Counted from the stretch's first letter, positions 14,923 to 28,016 are shown. The stretch is 64,000 nucleotides of DNA from Sordaria brevicollis (GCA_033439795.1 JAUTDP010000015.1:992001-1056000); one strand, 5' to 3'. Numbers and translations: made by a program. The notes: generated from the sequence alone by a model not told the origin.

Positions 14923-15075
14923 TAAATCCGGAATAATCGGCGCCCGGATTCCGAAATCCTTTCTTCTATATTATATCCTACTATCTTTATTTTATCCATT
15001 ATTTTATCCGTCGTCCTAGGCTATTATACCTTAATTATATAAGTCCTTCTAAACCTTCTTAATAATACCCTTATA
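14923..15075 (-). repeat. Left (3') LTR of element 1
   Basis: Aligns end to end, without length change, with 29,736-29,888; both share CGGCGCCCGGATTCCGAAAT and end in ACCCTTATA. This copy is RIP-mutated throughout its downstream half, whereas the other copy is not. The polypurine tract next to it shows that it is the 3' LTR of a minus-strand element. Confidence 0.85.
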
Positions 15076-15095
15076 ATTATCCCCCCCCCTAAAAG
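15076..15095 (-). other. Polypurine tract of element 1
   Basis: On the minus strand a TTTTAGGGGGGGGG run ends a few bases before the left LTR. This is the expected position and composition for the plus-strand DNA primer of an LTR retrotransposon and sets the orientation as minus. Confidence 0.75.
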
Positions 15096-16087
15096 CTATA
15101 ATCCCTTATAATTTTAATATTAATTATTATAATCCGTAGGAAATTTTATTTCCTATTCTAAAAAACCTTATTTTCCACTCGTATATTACGCTACGCTTCG
15201 GTTTTATTATACTATTTAATTATCTATTCTTATTATATTATTTAATTATCCGTTCCTATTTTATACGTTAACGTTACTCCCCCCCCCGGCTAATTTAATC
15301 CTTAAATTATACTATTACGTAGCAATTACTATAATACTTATAAAGGCGACGCTTTTATATTAAATAATCTTATTAAAAAACCTAAAAACCGACCGGCAAT
15401 ACCTATATCGATATATCGGATAAAGTAATAGTCTCCGCCTATCCTAGCCGTTTATATTATACCGGCATTTCTATATTTATTAGTTACGGTATTATAATAA
15501 TTAATCGGCTCTGTAATTAATATCCGCCCTTTAAAGCTATTATTAAGTTCCCGGAAGCCGATTCTAAAACGGTTTAATTTCTACGTATTACGTACTTTAT
15601 TTATTATTTCGGTATTCTTTTCCCTTTGCGTCCTTTCCCCGGATAAAAAATATTTTACTTTAAATAATTAAAAATTTCGAAGGAATTCCGAAGTAGGATG
15701 GAAATTCTATCCCGAATTGGGATTGGAATTTTATCCGGAATTAGTTCTAGGCTTAATTTAAATTACCTTTCCTCTTTTTTAAAATTAAACCCCTATAATC
15801 CCTAAAATATAAAAAAAGATTTATTAATTTTAATTGGTTAATTAATTAATAAAAGCCCTAATATATATTAATTATTTCCGGAAATTAGAAATATTTTGGG
15901 CTATATCGTCGATCGACGACTATTTATTTTATATAGCCGGTAATTTACTGCATTTCCTTCGTTTAAAAAATTTTATTAATATCCGTACTTATTAATTAAA
16001 TTATAGACCTCTCTACGGTTTAAACTACCGTAACTACTTTAAACCGGGCAACCCTTAATACCGTTTATAAATAAACGTTAAAGAAGA

Positions 16088-16450
16088 ATTTGCTAATTAA
16101 TTTTAAATCCTCTTAATTCAATTATTTTATCCTAAATGGAAAATCCTTAATTTAATAAAAAATATTAAAATAATTCTCTTCTTAATATATTAAATTCTTT
16201 ATAATCCTAATAAAGAATTTACCGGCTAATTTAAATTTTCTTAATTTAATTATCTTATCCTTATCGGACGGAGAATTTTTAATCTAATAAAAAGTATTAA
16301 AACGGCTCTTCTCTCAATATATTAAATTCTCTATAATCTTAATAAAAAATTTACCGGCTAATTTAAATTCTCCCAATTTAATTATTTCGTCCTTATTGGA
16401 TAAGGAATTCCTAATTTAATAAAAATATTAAAAAAATTTTTCTTTCGGTT
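16088..16450 (-). repeat. Three-copy 44-codon tandem repeat in the 3' part of element 1
   Basis: Three copies of a ~132-bp unit are marked by ACCGGCTAATTTAAATT at 16,221 and 16,353 and a diverged TTTGCTAATTAATTTTAAAT near 16,090. Read on the element's coding strand, each gives a peptide of the type KLxxFKLAGKFFIxII followed by NxFYxIKxxP. The period is a multiple of three, so the repeat was protein-coding before RIP. It lies downstream of the integrase, toward the C-terminus of pol. Confidence 0.65.
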
Positions 16451-17389
16451 TTTAATATTCGGATTTTCTAAATTCCTTATAATTTTAGCTTACGGTTCGG
16501 TATGGCCACTTTTTAATTAATATTATATTAAAATATTTAAAATTAAATTACCGGTCCCTAAATATTTTACTTCTAATATAAATTACCCCTAATTTATTCC
16601 GCTACGTAAGTTTTTCGCCGGCGATAATATTTCTTTTCCTATTAATAAATAAGCTTTTAATTCCCGTCCCTATCGGGGTATATAATAGCTATTCGCCTAT
16701 TAAATTTTATATATAATATTTCGCGCTATATTCGGCGCCTGTTATTCTCTATAATCGTAAAATAATAAATTCTTATTATATTATTTATATTAATTATCCT
16801 ATTTCTTATAATATTTCTATTTAATTTTCTAATATTTAAAGAACGCCTTTTACGTATTTTCGAAATACTCTTTAAATTCTTAAATATTATATTCTATAAA
16901 TTACTCTACTTATTTAATTAAAAACCTCTAATTTATACCTACTCTTTAATAATTTACAATTTCTTCGATTTCATACTCTTCCTATTCATTATATAATTCC
17001 GGTAATAATATTTCGTAATTTTTATTTTTTCTATTCTTTTAAAGTTCTAATAAATTAATTAGAAAAATATTATATATCCGGCTATATTATATTAATAAAA
17101 CTATTTAATACGTTTAAGAATTAATTCTCTTCAATATTTTAATTTTAATATATATAGGTACTAATTTCCTATTTTTAAATTAGAAATTTTTAATTAATAA
17201 ATTTATAATATCGCCCGGTTAAAATTTAATTAGCGTATACCTCTTATTATACCCTTTCTTCTATACTTTTATCGTTTAATTTTAATAGCGCTATATTATT
17301 TTATAAATTTCCTCTAATTTCCGTAATCGTTCCTTTATACTTTAAATTTTAATAAAATTCTACCCCTCGATATATTCGACTATATATAA

Positions 17390-17490
17390 GTAATAGCTAT
17401 ATAAAATTTTAAACGGCGAAACCCCTATAATTACGTACGTAGAATTATTATACGCAAATTCCGCTTCCGGGAACTCTTTATTCCAAAATA
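17390..17490 (-). pseudogene. Integrase core relic (element 1)
   Basis: The minus strand reads WNKEFPEAEFAYNNS followed by GVSPFKILY. This matches the well-known end of the gypsy integrase core (W...LP-x-EFAYN-x-S...TG-x-SPF-x-L-x-YG). The surrounding frame carries many RIP stops. It fixes the gene order RT before integrase and so the Ty3/gypsy rather than copia type. Confidence 0.8.
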
Positions 17491-19362
17491 TAAGGTCGCC
17501 TTCCAAAGTTCGGATATATAAAATTTTCTTAATAATTTAATATAAAGTTTCCGTTTACCTATCCGTTTATAAATAGAATATAATAAATAATCTTCGTAAA
17601 ATCCTATATATTTTAGTAAATTCCTTTTAAAATTCGCTAATAAATAATTTATTTTTATTATTTATAATTCCTAATAGGACACCGAATTAGTATTCTATAT
17701 ATTTATATAATAGGAACGTTATAGAAATTATATTAAACGTTTTAATAATAAGTATAAATAAAACTATTTTAATAAATCGGTTTATAATTATTAAAATAGC
17801 GTTGTATATTTTCCCGTCGGCCCTTTAATTCGACGGAAGGTTAATAATAAAATCGATATTAATTTTTTAAAAAGGTTGTTCGGGTATTAATAAAGATTAA
17901 AAATTTTTATAGGGTCGGTATTAGGGTTTTTAAATCCCCTAATATAATTTACACTTCGTAACGTATTTTTAAACGTTTTATATAAAACCCTCCTAATAAA
18001 ATTTCCTTTTAATAAATTCTAAAATTTTAAATGTATTTATATAACCGGCCCTTAAATTATTATAATAAAAGTGTAAAATTTCTTTACGGAATAATTTTTC
18101 TTTAAGGATTATTAATTATTCTTTAAAATAAAAAACCTTTTAATTATTTAATTTATATCCCCCGATTATAATCCTTTTAAATTAAATAATCGTTATTTAT
18201 TCGGCTAGGTCTAAATCCTTAAATTAAAATCCCTTTATAATAATATAAAGTTCCTAATTCATTAAGGGTATTTAAAGGATTTCTCGGTATACTATCTTCT
18301 TTACGATTTTACGTAATAAAATTTAAAAGAACGCTTTTTCTATTGGCTATATTAGTAAAATATTTTTTATAATAATAATAGACCGTATTATTCGTCGAAT
18401 TTATTTAATAAAAGCGTAAATTATAAATTTCTTTTTATACCGGTATAAGATTTTAGAATTTAATTACTTTTTAATTATATTTAATAATTCTAAAATAAAG
18501 CCTAATTTCTTCTAGAGGGTTAGTAAAATATCGCCGTAAATTATATCCCCCTTTATATAATTTAATTTCCTAAATAAACCGTCCGTTAAATTCGTCTTCC
18601 CCGATTAGTATTTTATTTCAAAATCGAATTAAAATAATTAATAGACCTAACGAATTAACCTTCCCTATAAATCGTTCGCTAGCGATTCCGTAATATTCTT
18701 TAACGCTTTATAATTTATAAATATTATAAATAGCTTCGGAAATCCTTTTAAATAATATATTTAATAATTTAAATTAATTATAATAGCGAATAATTTTTAT
18801 TAACCCGTATATTACTATTATTCTACATTTATTAATTTTTTAAAAAAGAACGTTATAGGGTATTAAATATCTCTTATAAATTAGAATAAAATTCCCGAAA
18901 TAATTTTCTATAAAGCGTTTATTTTAATTTTAATCTTTTTAATTAAATTTTAATAATAAAGGATCGGTACCGTTATAAACGCTTCTTTTAAAGCTTAGAA
19001 TATTTTATCGGCCTCTTTAATTTAATAAAATATATTTAATTTCCGCCCGTTTTTATTCCCCTTTAATAAATCGGTAATAGGCCTTATTATATAAAAATAT
19101 TAATATACGAACCGTTAATAAAAATTAATAAATCCTAAGAATATTTAAATATTATAAAAGGATTTAAGTATTAATTATTCCTAAACCGCCTTTACCTATT
19201 CGGGATTTATTATTACCCCTTCTATAGTAATCCGGTAATTGAAAAAATCGATATAATCTTTATAAAATTCGCATTTAAACGTTTTTACAAAAAATTAAGC
19301 AGCGTATAAACGTTCGAAGACTAAACGGAAATACTCGTTATATTCTTCTTTAAAATTCGAAT

Positions 19363-19525
19363 AAATTAAAATATCGTTAAAATATATTACGTAAATATAA
19401 TTAATAAATCCCGCGAATACTATATATATATATATTTAAAATATAGCGGGTACGTTTATAAACCCGAACGGTATTATTATATATTCGAAGTAATTATACC
19501 GTATTTTGAAAACGGTCTTTTATTA
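19363..19525 (-). pseudogene. Reverse transcriptase relic (element 1)
   Basis: On the minus strand TVFKIRYNYFEYIIIPFGFIN (19,452-19,520) matches the gypsy block TAF-x-T-RYG-x-FEY-x-V-MPFGL-x-N. It is followed at 19,363-19,390 by VIYFNDILIY, the catalytic YxDDILIYS box with the first Asp changed to Asn by G-to-A mutation. Residues cited span several codons altered by RIP. Confidence 0.85.
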
Positions 19526-20568
19526 ATCCCTTTCCTTAATTCGGATTTAATAATATATTTCGTATAAATTAATTTTAAAAAACACTTTAACGCCGACTAT
19601 TCGGTTTATTAATTCGCTAATTAATAATAGTAGGTATCGATTTTTAATAATAATTTTATTTAATTTTTAATAATCGATATATAATCGTAACGTACCGTCC
19701 TTCCTAAATATAAATAAAATTAATACCCTAATAGAATTTTAGGAGTAGCGGATGTAGCTAATCCGTAAATTCTCTTTTAAATATTCGTACAACGTTTCTA
19801 ATTATATAGTAAATAGAGGGTAAATAAAAATATTCGATACTTCCTCCCCTTTTTTAAAAACGATTTTATATTTAACGTCTAATAATTATAATAATATTTT
19901 AGCCTTTTCTTTAGAAAATATATCTTTAAACCCTTTTAACGCTAAAGGAATATTATCCGCCGTACCTTCGGGCGGCTCTTTATTTTTATTTATATTTTTA
20001 AAGTCCGGTTTTAATAAATTATATATTAAAATTAAATTAATAATATAAATTCGATTACTATATATTATTTTACGTATAAAAATTATAATATTAATAAGGA
20101 ATACCCTTTTAAATCCAAATTCGTTTTTATTAATATATATAATAATACTTTTAAAACCTATACCCGGTATAAATAATAATAATAATAATATCCGATTATC
20201 TCTTCGGATTATATAAAATAATTAAATAAATTCTTTTTTTTAACCCCTTTAATCCTTTAAAATAAACGTTAATTCGTATATTTTATAATAACGTATTTCT
20301 CTACTATTTATATTTATTAAAATAAATAGAATACCGGTTTCTACTTTCTTTAATTTATACTTCTTTACGAAATTCTTATATATAATATTAACCTCTATTC
20401 CTAAATTTAAATTTATATATTCTTCTAATCGGCGACCCCTTAATATAACTAATATTATAAAAGTCTTACCTAGCCTATTTCTTCCGGCCGTTTTAAAATT
20501 ATTAACCTTATCGAATAATAACTCTTCTATAGGGTTTAACCTTTTACCGACTCTTCGGTATTTGAAAT

Positions 20569-20573
20569 ATAAT
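20569..20573. repeat. Target-site duplication of element 2, left copy
   Basis: ATAAT immediately left of the left LTR equals the five bases 27,850-27,854 immediately right of the right LTR. Five bp is the usual gypsy duplication. The sequence is AT-rich, so some chance match is possible, but both LTR ends were set independently by the TGTTACG/CGTAACA inverted termini. Confidence 0.7.
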
Positions 20574-20838
20574 TATCACGAGCGACGTAGTTACGAGAAA
20601 TAAGCTTAATACGTTGAATCTAGGTCTATTATAGAATTATAAAATAAAGAAGAAAAGAAGAAAATAAGTAAAGGGCGCGCCCTGCGCTAAGGTTTATATT
20701 TAGGCGCAAACGACCTACAAAGGTAGTACGCAATTACGTACGCTAATACGGTCGACTTTTATTAGGGTAACCGCCTAAGCGATAACCGGTCCGTTAAATA
20801 GGGCTCTAATAAGGATTTTATCCGCTAGCGCTGTAATA
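20574..20838 (-). repeat. Left (3') LTR of element 2
   Basis: Direct repeat of 27,585-27,849. Shared landmarks include AAAGGGCGCGCCC, GCGACCTACxAAGGT, the TACGCAAT box and GGGTAACCGCC. The original termini TGTTACG and CGTAACA are inverted repeats; here they read TATCACG and TGTAATA after RIP. This copy is mutated along its entire length. Confidence 0.88.
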
Positions 20839-20852
20839 TTACCCCCCTTTCC
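20839..20852 (-). other. Polypurine tract of element 2
   Basis: The minus strand reads GGAAAGGGGGGTAA directly abutting the 3' LTR, the classical plus-strand priming site. It fixes the orientation of the element. Confidence 0.8.
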
Positions 20853-21069
20853 GAAAAAAAATTCGCCCCGAATCTTCGAAATATTAAAATTATTATTATA
20901 TATAAAGTAAATCCTTTATTTCTTAGCGCCTACCGCCCTTTTCAATTTCCTTATACCCTTCTTTAAAGGGACGTTATCTTTTAAATAATTTTTATCGAAT
21001 TCTTCCGCTTTAGTTTTCTATAATTATTTTTTTAAATATATAGGCGGCCTTAGGTATTTAAAGTATATT

Positions 21070-21190
21070 TTATAATACGCTTTTAAGAATTTAAATAAAT
21101 TTTTAAAATTCTTAACGTTATAGAATTTCGGGTTTGGGTCGTATCCCTTCCAATTTATTCGGTATTGGAATTTACTAAAATATATTCGAG
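21070..21190 (-). pseudogene. Chromodomain relic at the end of pol (element 2)
   Basis: The minus strand reads FQYRINWKGYDPNPKFYN followed by VKNFKNLFKFLKAYY. This matches the C-terminal chromodomain of fungal chromoviruses (L-x-Y-x-V-x-WKGYdpdPeWY...NFk...l..FH..yP). Aromatic residues and WKGY are preserved while stops occur around it. Confidence 0.8.
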
Positions 21191-23479
21191 AAATTAGGAT
21201 TTTTTCTACCTCCTATTCGATATTATTTTTTATATATTCCTTTATTAACTCTTTTAATTTTTAACCGAATAATAGATTATTAAGATATTTCCGAAGTTTA
21301 TTAATATAGAAAATATCCGTTCCTCTCTAACTTTTTAATATTTTTAATTTAAATAAATAGTTATATTTTTCTTTAATTTTAAAATATTAATTTATTAAAA
21401 GAAAATCGAATTTATAATTTGGCTGGTTTATAAATTCGTTCTGTTTAATAATAAATATTCTATTACCGGGTTTGAAATCCGGGACGTATTGATGTTTATT
21501 TGATTATTTAATTATTTACTCTTAAATTTTAATAATAAATTCTTTTACTTTATTTACGTATCTTCGGATCCGATTTATTAAATTTTATATATTTTCCCGG
21601 TTAAATTTCTTTTTAATTATTAATTGTACGCTATTAAAATTAATTCGAATTTTTTAATTTAAAGTTCCGGGTATCGGGAATCCTTTTAATATTTTATATA
21701 ATTATATTTTACTTAAATTATTATATAGTATTCCTATTTATATTGTATTTATTATTAAGATCGCTTCTAATTAATTATTTTAAAAGTAATTAACGAAGGG
21801 ACGAAAACGTTAATCGAAATATTTATTTATAATTTCGGCCTACCCCGTAATTTAATTATATCCCGAAGAGGCTAATTTTTATTTAATATTTAGAATTTTA
21901 ATTAATTTATTTATAAAATTCGATATAAATTAGGGGCTTCTATCCGAAATAATTTCGTTTAATAGTTTATAAATATAATAAGGGTTTTCGTAGTATATAT
22001 AAGTTACGTTTCGGGCTATTATTATTATAAAGTAGGGGATAGTTTATAATATTTTATTTAATTGGTTTATTATTACGAATACGTTATTGAATTTTTATTT
22101 ATCCTTAGGTATAGTTTTAAAATTTATAATTAAATTCTATTAAATACGTTAAATTATTAGGATAGGCTTTAATTTATTGGGGGTTTTATCCCGAAGAACT
22201 TTCGAAATATAATATATTACGTAATTAGCGACGAAGTAATCGACGTTACCGGTTATTCTTAATTATTAATATTATATAGATATTAGGCGTTTTATTTTAT
22301 TTCGGCCTAGATAAGCGGTAGTAATTTTTATATATAATTCGTAAATAATTTAGGTTTTTAAAGTACCGGGTAATACGATAAATTTATTAAAATGGGTAAA
22401 AATTTTATTAATAATAAATTAATATTTATTCTCCCCCCTTTTAATTATATTTCGATAAATTTCTAAATTTGGATATATTTTATTCTCGAAAATAAAGTTA
22501 TTTATAAGTAAATAGCCTTTTAATTATTCTTTTCGAATTCCTTCTATAATTTCGGGGTTAATTTTTATAATAGTTGTATTTAAAAATATAATCGACGTAT
22601 AAATTATATTAATACTATTAATTATATTATTAAATTATATTATCCGATTATTATCGAAATTTTTAAAGATTTAGAAGGTCCTTTATACTTTTTACTTCGC
22701 TTTTTAATTCTTTAAATCCTCTACCTTCCTTAATAATACGTCCGTTATATTATTTTCCTTTCTTAGCCGGTAAAAAATAACGAAATAATATTAGGATAAG
22801 AATTCGGCTTACCCGGCTTATTGTAAATTTAAAAATCTTTTAGTATTAAATTATTTAAGGGTTTCGTTATCCGTTAAGATTAAAAAGGGTTTGTATAGAT
22901 TAATAAATTCGGCTCTCCAATATTATAAGGCTCTAATAATAATTATTAATTCTTTATTATAAATAAAATAATTATATTCTACGCCGTATATCGTTTTTAA
23001 ATAAAAAGTAATTAATTGCTATTTATTATCGATTAATTATAATAATACGTTAGTTATTATTCTATTTAAAGCGTCCGTCTCTATTTATATCGGCCGTTTA
23101 TATTTAAAATATATTAAAATAAGTATTAATAATAATCGTCCTTTAAATTCCTCGAAAGTAATTTAATAATCCTTATTCTAATTAAAGACCTCTCCTTTTT
23201 TTATTATTACCGTTAATAATTTAGTAATCCGGCTATAATTTTTAATAAAACGCCGGTAGAAATTATAAAACCCTAAGAAGGATTATATTTTTTATATATT
23301 TATTAAAATTTATTAATCCTTTACGATTACGATTTTTTAAAGGTCGACGAATACGCTATTGGTTCCGATAATAAAATTTAAGAATTTAATCTTCTCGACG
23401 TAGAATTCGTATTTATCCAAATCCGTTTATAATTTTATTACCTCTAACCTAATTAATACTTTTTTAACGTAAATTTTAT

Positions 23480-23740
23480 ATTCCTTTAAATTATTTAAAA
23501 AAATAAGAATATTATTAATATACGCGCTATAAAAATTATTGAAATATTTTATTAATATTTTATTAATATACCGTTAAAACGTTAATAGTTTATTAATTAA
23601 TTTAAAGGGTAGGACTTTATATTTATATATATTATATTTCGTTCGGAATATCGTAAATTCTTCGTTGTTGGGGTATATATAAATTCGATAAAAGGTTTAT
23701 TTAATATCGATCTTCGAGAAAATCTTTATTTAATTAATTT
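23480..23740 (-). pseudogene. Reverse transcriptase relic (element 2)
   Basis: On the minus strand the blocks KIFSKIDIKxTFYRI, NNEEFTIFRTKYN, YKYKVLPFKLIN and YINNILIFLNNL appear in order. They match the fungal gypsy RT signatures FSKIDLRxAFxRI, E-x-TAFRTRYG, Y-x-VLPFGLxN and YxDDILIYS. The YIDD aspartates are changed to asparagine by G-to-A RIP. The sequence differs clearly from the element 1 RT, so the two are different families. Confidence 0.87.
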
Positions 23741-25210
23741 TAATAATAATTTTATTAATTAAGGGAAGAAGGTATTTATTTTTCCTTATAATAGCGTTAA
23801 ATTTCCGATAATTTATATAAAACCTTAATTTATTGTTAGCCTTAAGTATAAAAAGGATAAGTATAATTTAAAGTATAAAATTACTTTTAATAAAGCCTTT
23901 AATTAACGTTTTATTTACGTATTTCTAATAGGCCTTTAATTTATCGATTAATATTTTATATAATAGGTTATATTTAAAGTTTTCGGGTTTTATTCCGTCC
24001 GTTAAATCGATTTTATAATTATTAATACGATAATCCGGTAAGGTATTGAACTCCTTTTTATTAAATATATTTAAATATTTATAAACGTATTTAAGGATTT
24101 CTTTTTTAATTCGCTCGTATAATTCTATTTTATTTTTAATAAAGGCCTATTTTTTATAATCGTTAATAAATTAGTCGAATTTATAAAAATTAATTACTTT
24201 TATATATTCCTATTTAGCGAATATAAAAAAAGCGTTAACACCGATTACCGCAAAGTCGTTATAATATTTATACTATTTTACGCTATTTTTTTTCAATCGG
24301 TATCGGCCTTACGTATTTTCGCTTTAAAGGGGGTCGTTTTTTCGTTTAATTTCTAATATTTTAATATATTTTCATCGTATAAATATTATATTTTCTTCTT
24401 TTATCCTTAAAACGTATTAATTTAATAATTATCGTTTTATTTTTATTAAATTTTTATTTTCTCCGCGTCGGATTGGTCGTTCCTTTAATTCTTCGAATAA
24501 TTCGATCGGTCGGCCGGGTTTTATTAAAGGCGATAATATTGCATTTTTAACGAATATTTCGAATTTTTAAATATATTTATTAAGAATTAATAATATTATA
24601 ATTACTTTATTGAAAATAAAATTAATATTAGCGATATTAATTAAAACTTTATATTTTTTCAATTAATATTTATTTAAAATAACGTTATAGTCCGAATTAA
24701 TAATAATTATTACTTCTTTATCGAACCGCTAACCTTATATTTTAATAATTCCTTTTAAATATTAATCGATTATTTCGCTATATTATCCAGTATAATTTCC
24801 TATAATATATGGTTAAAACCCGTATAATTTTTCTACTCCTTATTTTATTATATTACTTATAAAATCCTTATTTATAAAAATATTATTATTTATTCCCGAA
24901 TTAATAAGCGTATCGTTCGTAAATAAAATTTTTCTATTATTATTTATTATAATATAAAATGTAACTAAAATTAACTTACCTAAATAATTTTTTAAAAATC
25001 CTTTATTTACTTTTATTTTCTCTAATAATATTTCTTTTAGATTCTTTCTAGAATAAGCATTTATTAATTCAATCCTTGGAAGGGAGTTTAATATTCTTAA
25101 AGTAATTAATTTTCCGCTTTATTATCAGCCGGCTTATTGTCCTCTTTATTTTTACGATTGTAATAATCGACGAATTCGTTAATCCGGTTAAAATTGCCGT
25201 TATAGTAATT

Positions 25211-25258
25211 AAAATAATTATAAAAATAATATTTAATCTCTTTATATACGAAATATTT
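25211..25258 (-). pseudogene. Gag CCHC zinc-knuckle relic (element 2)
   Basis: The minus strand reads YFVYKEIKYYFYNY. If each TAT codon at a ligand position was TGT or CAT, the spacing is exactly C-x2-C-x4-H-x4-C, the retroviral-type zinc knuckle of gag. It is preceded by ARKLFEENK. All four ligands were lost to RIP. Confidence 0.65.
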
Positions 25259-26439
25259 ATTTTCTTCGAATAATTTACGGGCTTCCTTATAAATTATATT
25301 GGAGGCGTAATAGGAACCACCTCGATTACCGTTACCGGTATTAATATTACTATTAGTAATATTATTAGAATTTTTATTAAAATTATTAAAGCCTTTAACC
25401 TTATTAAATAAATTCGAAAAAAAGGAGGTATTTTTATCCTTATTTTTATTATCCTTTTTAACCTTATTATTATAAAAAATATATTAATTAATTTTAACCG
25501 CCTTTTTAATTATTAAAGCGTATTAATTAAAAATTATATCCTCCTATCCGTATTCCTAAAAAAGGGCGTTCTAAATATTACCGGGGAATTTCCAATTAAA
25601 TTCTTATTTCTATAAATTAAACGGACGACCGCATTCTCTAATTAAGCGAACGAATTTATTATAAAATTCTTAAAAATTATTCTTTATTTCGAATTTTAAA
25701 TCGTTAAATTTATAAATAGCCTTCTCCTTATAATCGTAATCGTAATATTCGGCACGTAAATAGGCTAATAATTCGTTAAAGGTTTTAATACTATAAAGAC
25801 CGTCGGCGAAATAAAGCTCGAAATTTTAGGCAATTTTATTAATAATATAATTTTCGATATATATTTTCTTAACTTCGTTATTAAAAAAGTAATTAACGTT
25901 CAATTTAAATTTATTAAGGATATAACGATATTAAATATCGAAAATAATAATATCTTTATCCTTTTTATTATAAAAATAGGGCGGGTCCTTCTTTTTAATT
26001 AATAAACGTTTATAGTTAATTATAAAAAAATTAATAGTAAGAATCTCTTTATAATAACCTCCTTCGTTACTATCCTTATTATAATTAATATAATTAATAC
26101 GGTTATAGCGTTCGAAATTCTCGGGGGTTAGGAAAGCGACCTTCTTTTTACGAAAATTAATATTTTCTTTACAAAAATCGATATTTTCCTTAATTAAAAT
26201 AATAACTATAATATATAAATCAACAACGTTATTATCCCGGGTAATTATTACTCCTCTTAATTCTTCGGTTTAAACCTTTATAATTATTAAATTATTTTTA
26301 ATTTTAACGAACTCTTTTTCCTTTTTAATTAAATTATAACGGGTTTCGTTCTATTTAGCGAAGAAGCGGGGGTAGAATAGGTAGCCTTTAATCGAGGAAT
26401 TATTTTTTTATTCGTAAAGGATATTTTATTTATCGGTAC

Positions 26440-26525
26440 GGCCGTCGTTAAACGGGGTATTATTTTAAGCCTCTCCGTCGTTAAATAGGTTATTATTCTA
26501 ACCGTCGTTAAATAAAATATTATTT
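26440..26525 (-). repeat. Short imperfect tandem repeats in the gag region of element 2
   Basis: CGTCGTTAAA recurs at about 26,444, 26,476 and 26,503 with similar following bases (GTATTATT or TTATTATT). The region lies upstream of the gag zinc knuckle on the element's coding strand and probably encoded a short repeated peptide. Confidence 0.45.
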
Positions 26526-27584
26526 TAAACTCCTTTACTAAATTAATTAATAATTTAACGCAATATAGTAAATTAAATTTAAAGTTTACGGTTCTTCTTA
26601 CGTAATATAGCGTTTTTATAACGTAAAGTCTCGTAATCGTCCGGTTCGAAATCGGGATCCTCACTTTTACGGGCCTTTAATAATTAGCGCGTTAAAAATA
26701 TATTCTTATTTTATTCCTTACGTAAATCCTTACAAAAGCGTTTATTATTTATTTCGGCGCCCTTTTAATATTTTAATAAATTAATAATATATTCGTATAT
26801 TTATTTTAAATTAGTATTTAAATTAATAATAATAATTTAATATCTTTATTATTAGGAAAGAATAGCCTTAATTAAGATAATTCGTAATTTAATTTCTTCG
26901 AAAATAATACGTACGCCCTCGGGATCCTTAATAATAAATTTAAAAGTATTAAAATTTATTAATAAAATATTATTATTATTCTATTTTTAATAATCCTAAC
27001 CCGTAATTATTAAAGCTTTAAAGGTAAAGGCTAAGTAACCTTTATTATATTAAGCTTAATATTTCGCGATTACGTTAATTTTTGTATATAAAAAGCCGAA
27101 TAAATCCTCTATATTAAATATATAACGAACGTTAGCGAATTTATTAATAATTTCCTAATTGAAAAATATAATAGCTTTATTTATATCCTCTAAAATATTA
27201 TAATTCTTTAAATTAAATTTATCGATATTACGTAATTAAATATCCTATTTCTCTTTAAAGGTGCTAATTATAATATCGCTAAGCGAATAACGCTTAAAAA
27301 TATCGTTTTATTAAATAATTATATTAAGAATAATAAATATATTTATAATATTAAATTTAATTTATTCGATTACGAATTTATCGGATATATTCTTCTTTTA
27401 AGCTTTATTTATTTAAATATTCTCGGTAGTAAATAATTTAGCGGTTTTAATTACGGTAACCTTTTCGTCGGGGGTATACGCTATTGTAATTAATTACGAG
27501 GGTATATATTATAATTATTTTAATCGGTAAATAAATTTAGAATATTTGGATACCTCTTTAATATATTAAAAATAATCTTATAAT

Positions 27585-27849
27585 TATTACGAGCGACGTA
27601 ATTACGAAAGATAAATTTAATACGTTGAATTTAAATTTATTATAAAATTATAAAATAAAGAAGAAAAGAAGAAAATAAATAAAGGGCGCGCCCCGCGCCA
27701 GGGTTTATACTTGGGCGCGGGCGACCTACGAAGGTGGTACGCAATCACGTGCGCTGGTGCGGTCGACCTCTGTTAGGGTAACCGCCCAAGCGACAACCGG
27801 TCCGCCAGACAGGGCCTTGACAAGGACCCTGTCCGCCAGCGCCGTAACA
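27585..27849 (-). repeat. Right (5') LTR of element 2, partly spared by RIP
   Basis: Direct repeat of the left LTR. From about 27,690 to the end this copy keeps normal CA and TG dinucleotides (for example CACGTGCGCTGGTGCGG), while the left copy has TA at those places. The terminal part holds a near-perfect palindrome at 27,808-27,833 (GACAGGGCCTTG ... CAAGGACCCTGTC) that could form a hairpin in the RNA. Confidence 0.88.
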
Positions 27850-27967
27850 ATAATTATCTTCCTTATCGTTATTACGTTTAATATTTTATTTAATAATTAT
27901 ACTTTAAACGGTAACCTTCTCTTTCGGCCGGTCTTAATTATTTATCTTTCTATACTTTATATAATTA

Positions 27968-28016
27968 CGAACGTAATATCCCTTATTTCTATAATTATAA
28001 TAATTTAAACCGGATT
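27968..28016 (-). pseudogene. Gag CCHC zinc-knuckle relic (element 1)
   Basis: The minus strand reads YYNYRNKGYYVRNY, with TAT codons at precisely the C-x2-C-x4-H-x4-C ligand positions, as expected for a RIP-mutated CYNCxxxGHxxxxC knuckle. It is on the far side of element 2 from the element 1 reverse transcriptase, which shows that element 2 split element 1 between gag and pol. Confidence 0.7.

Larger units (their letters stand above)
20574..27849 (-). mobile_element. Ty3/gypsy chromodomain retrotransposon 2, nested in element 1
   Basis: A 7.3-kb element with 265-bp LTRs (20,574-20,838 and 27,585-27,849), flanked by ATAAT on both sides. On the minus strand, in order: 5' LTR, gag zinc knuckle (about 25.21-25.26 kb), reverse transcriptase (about 23.48-23.74 kb), C-terminal chromodomain (about 21.07-21.19 kb), polypurine tract and 3' LTR. 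A chromodomain after the integrase region is the hallmark of chromoviruses, where it directs insertion to heterochromatin. It is RIP-mutated and inactive. It sits inside element 1 between that element's gag knuckle and reverse transcriptase, so it inserted later. Confidence 0.9.

Noticed and set aside
26329..26664. 111-codon minus-strand frame in the gag region of element 2
   Set aside because: It is built of RIP-mutated short tandem repeats, starts and ends arbitrarily, and is part of the dead element.
27757..28008. 83-codon plus-strand frame crossing the right LTR of element 2
   Set aside because: It begins in the RIP-spared patch of the LTR and runs through the target duplication into element 1, so it cannot be one gene.
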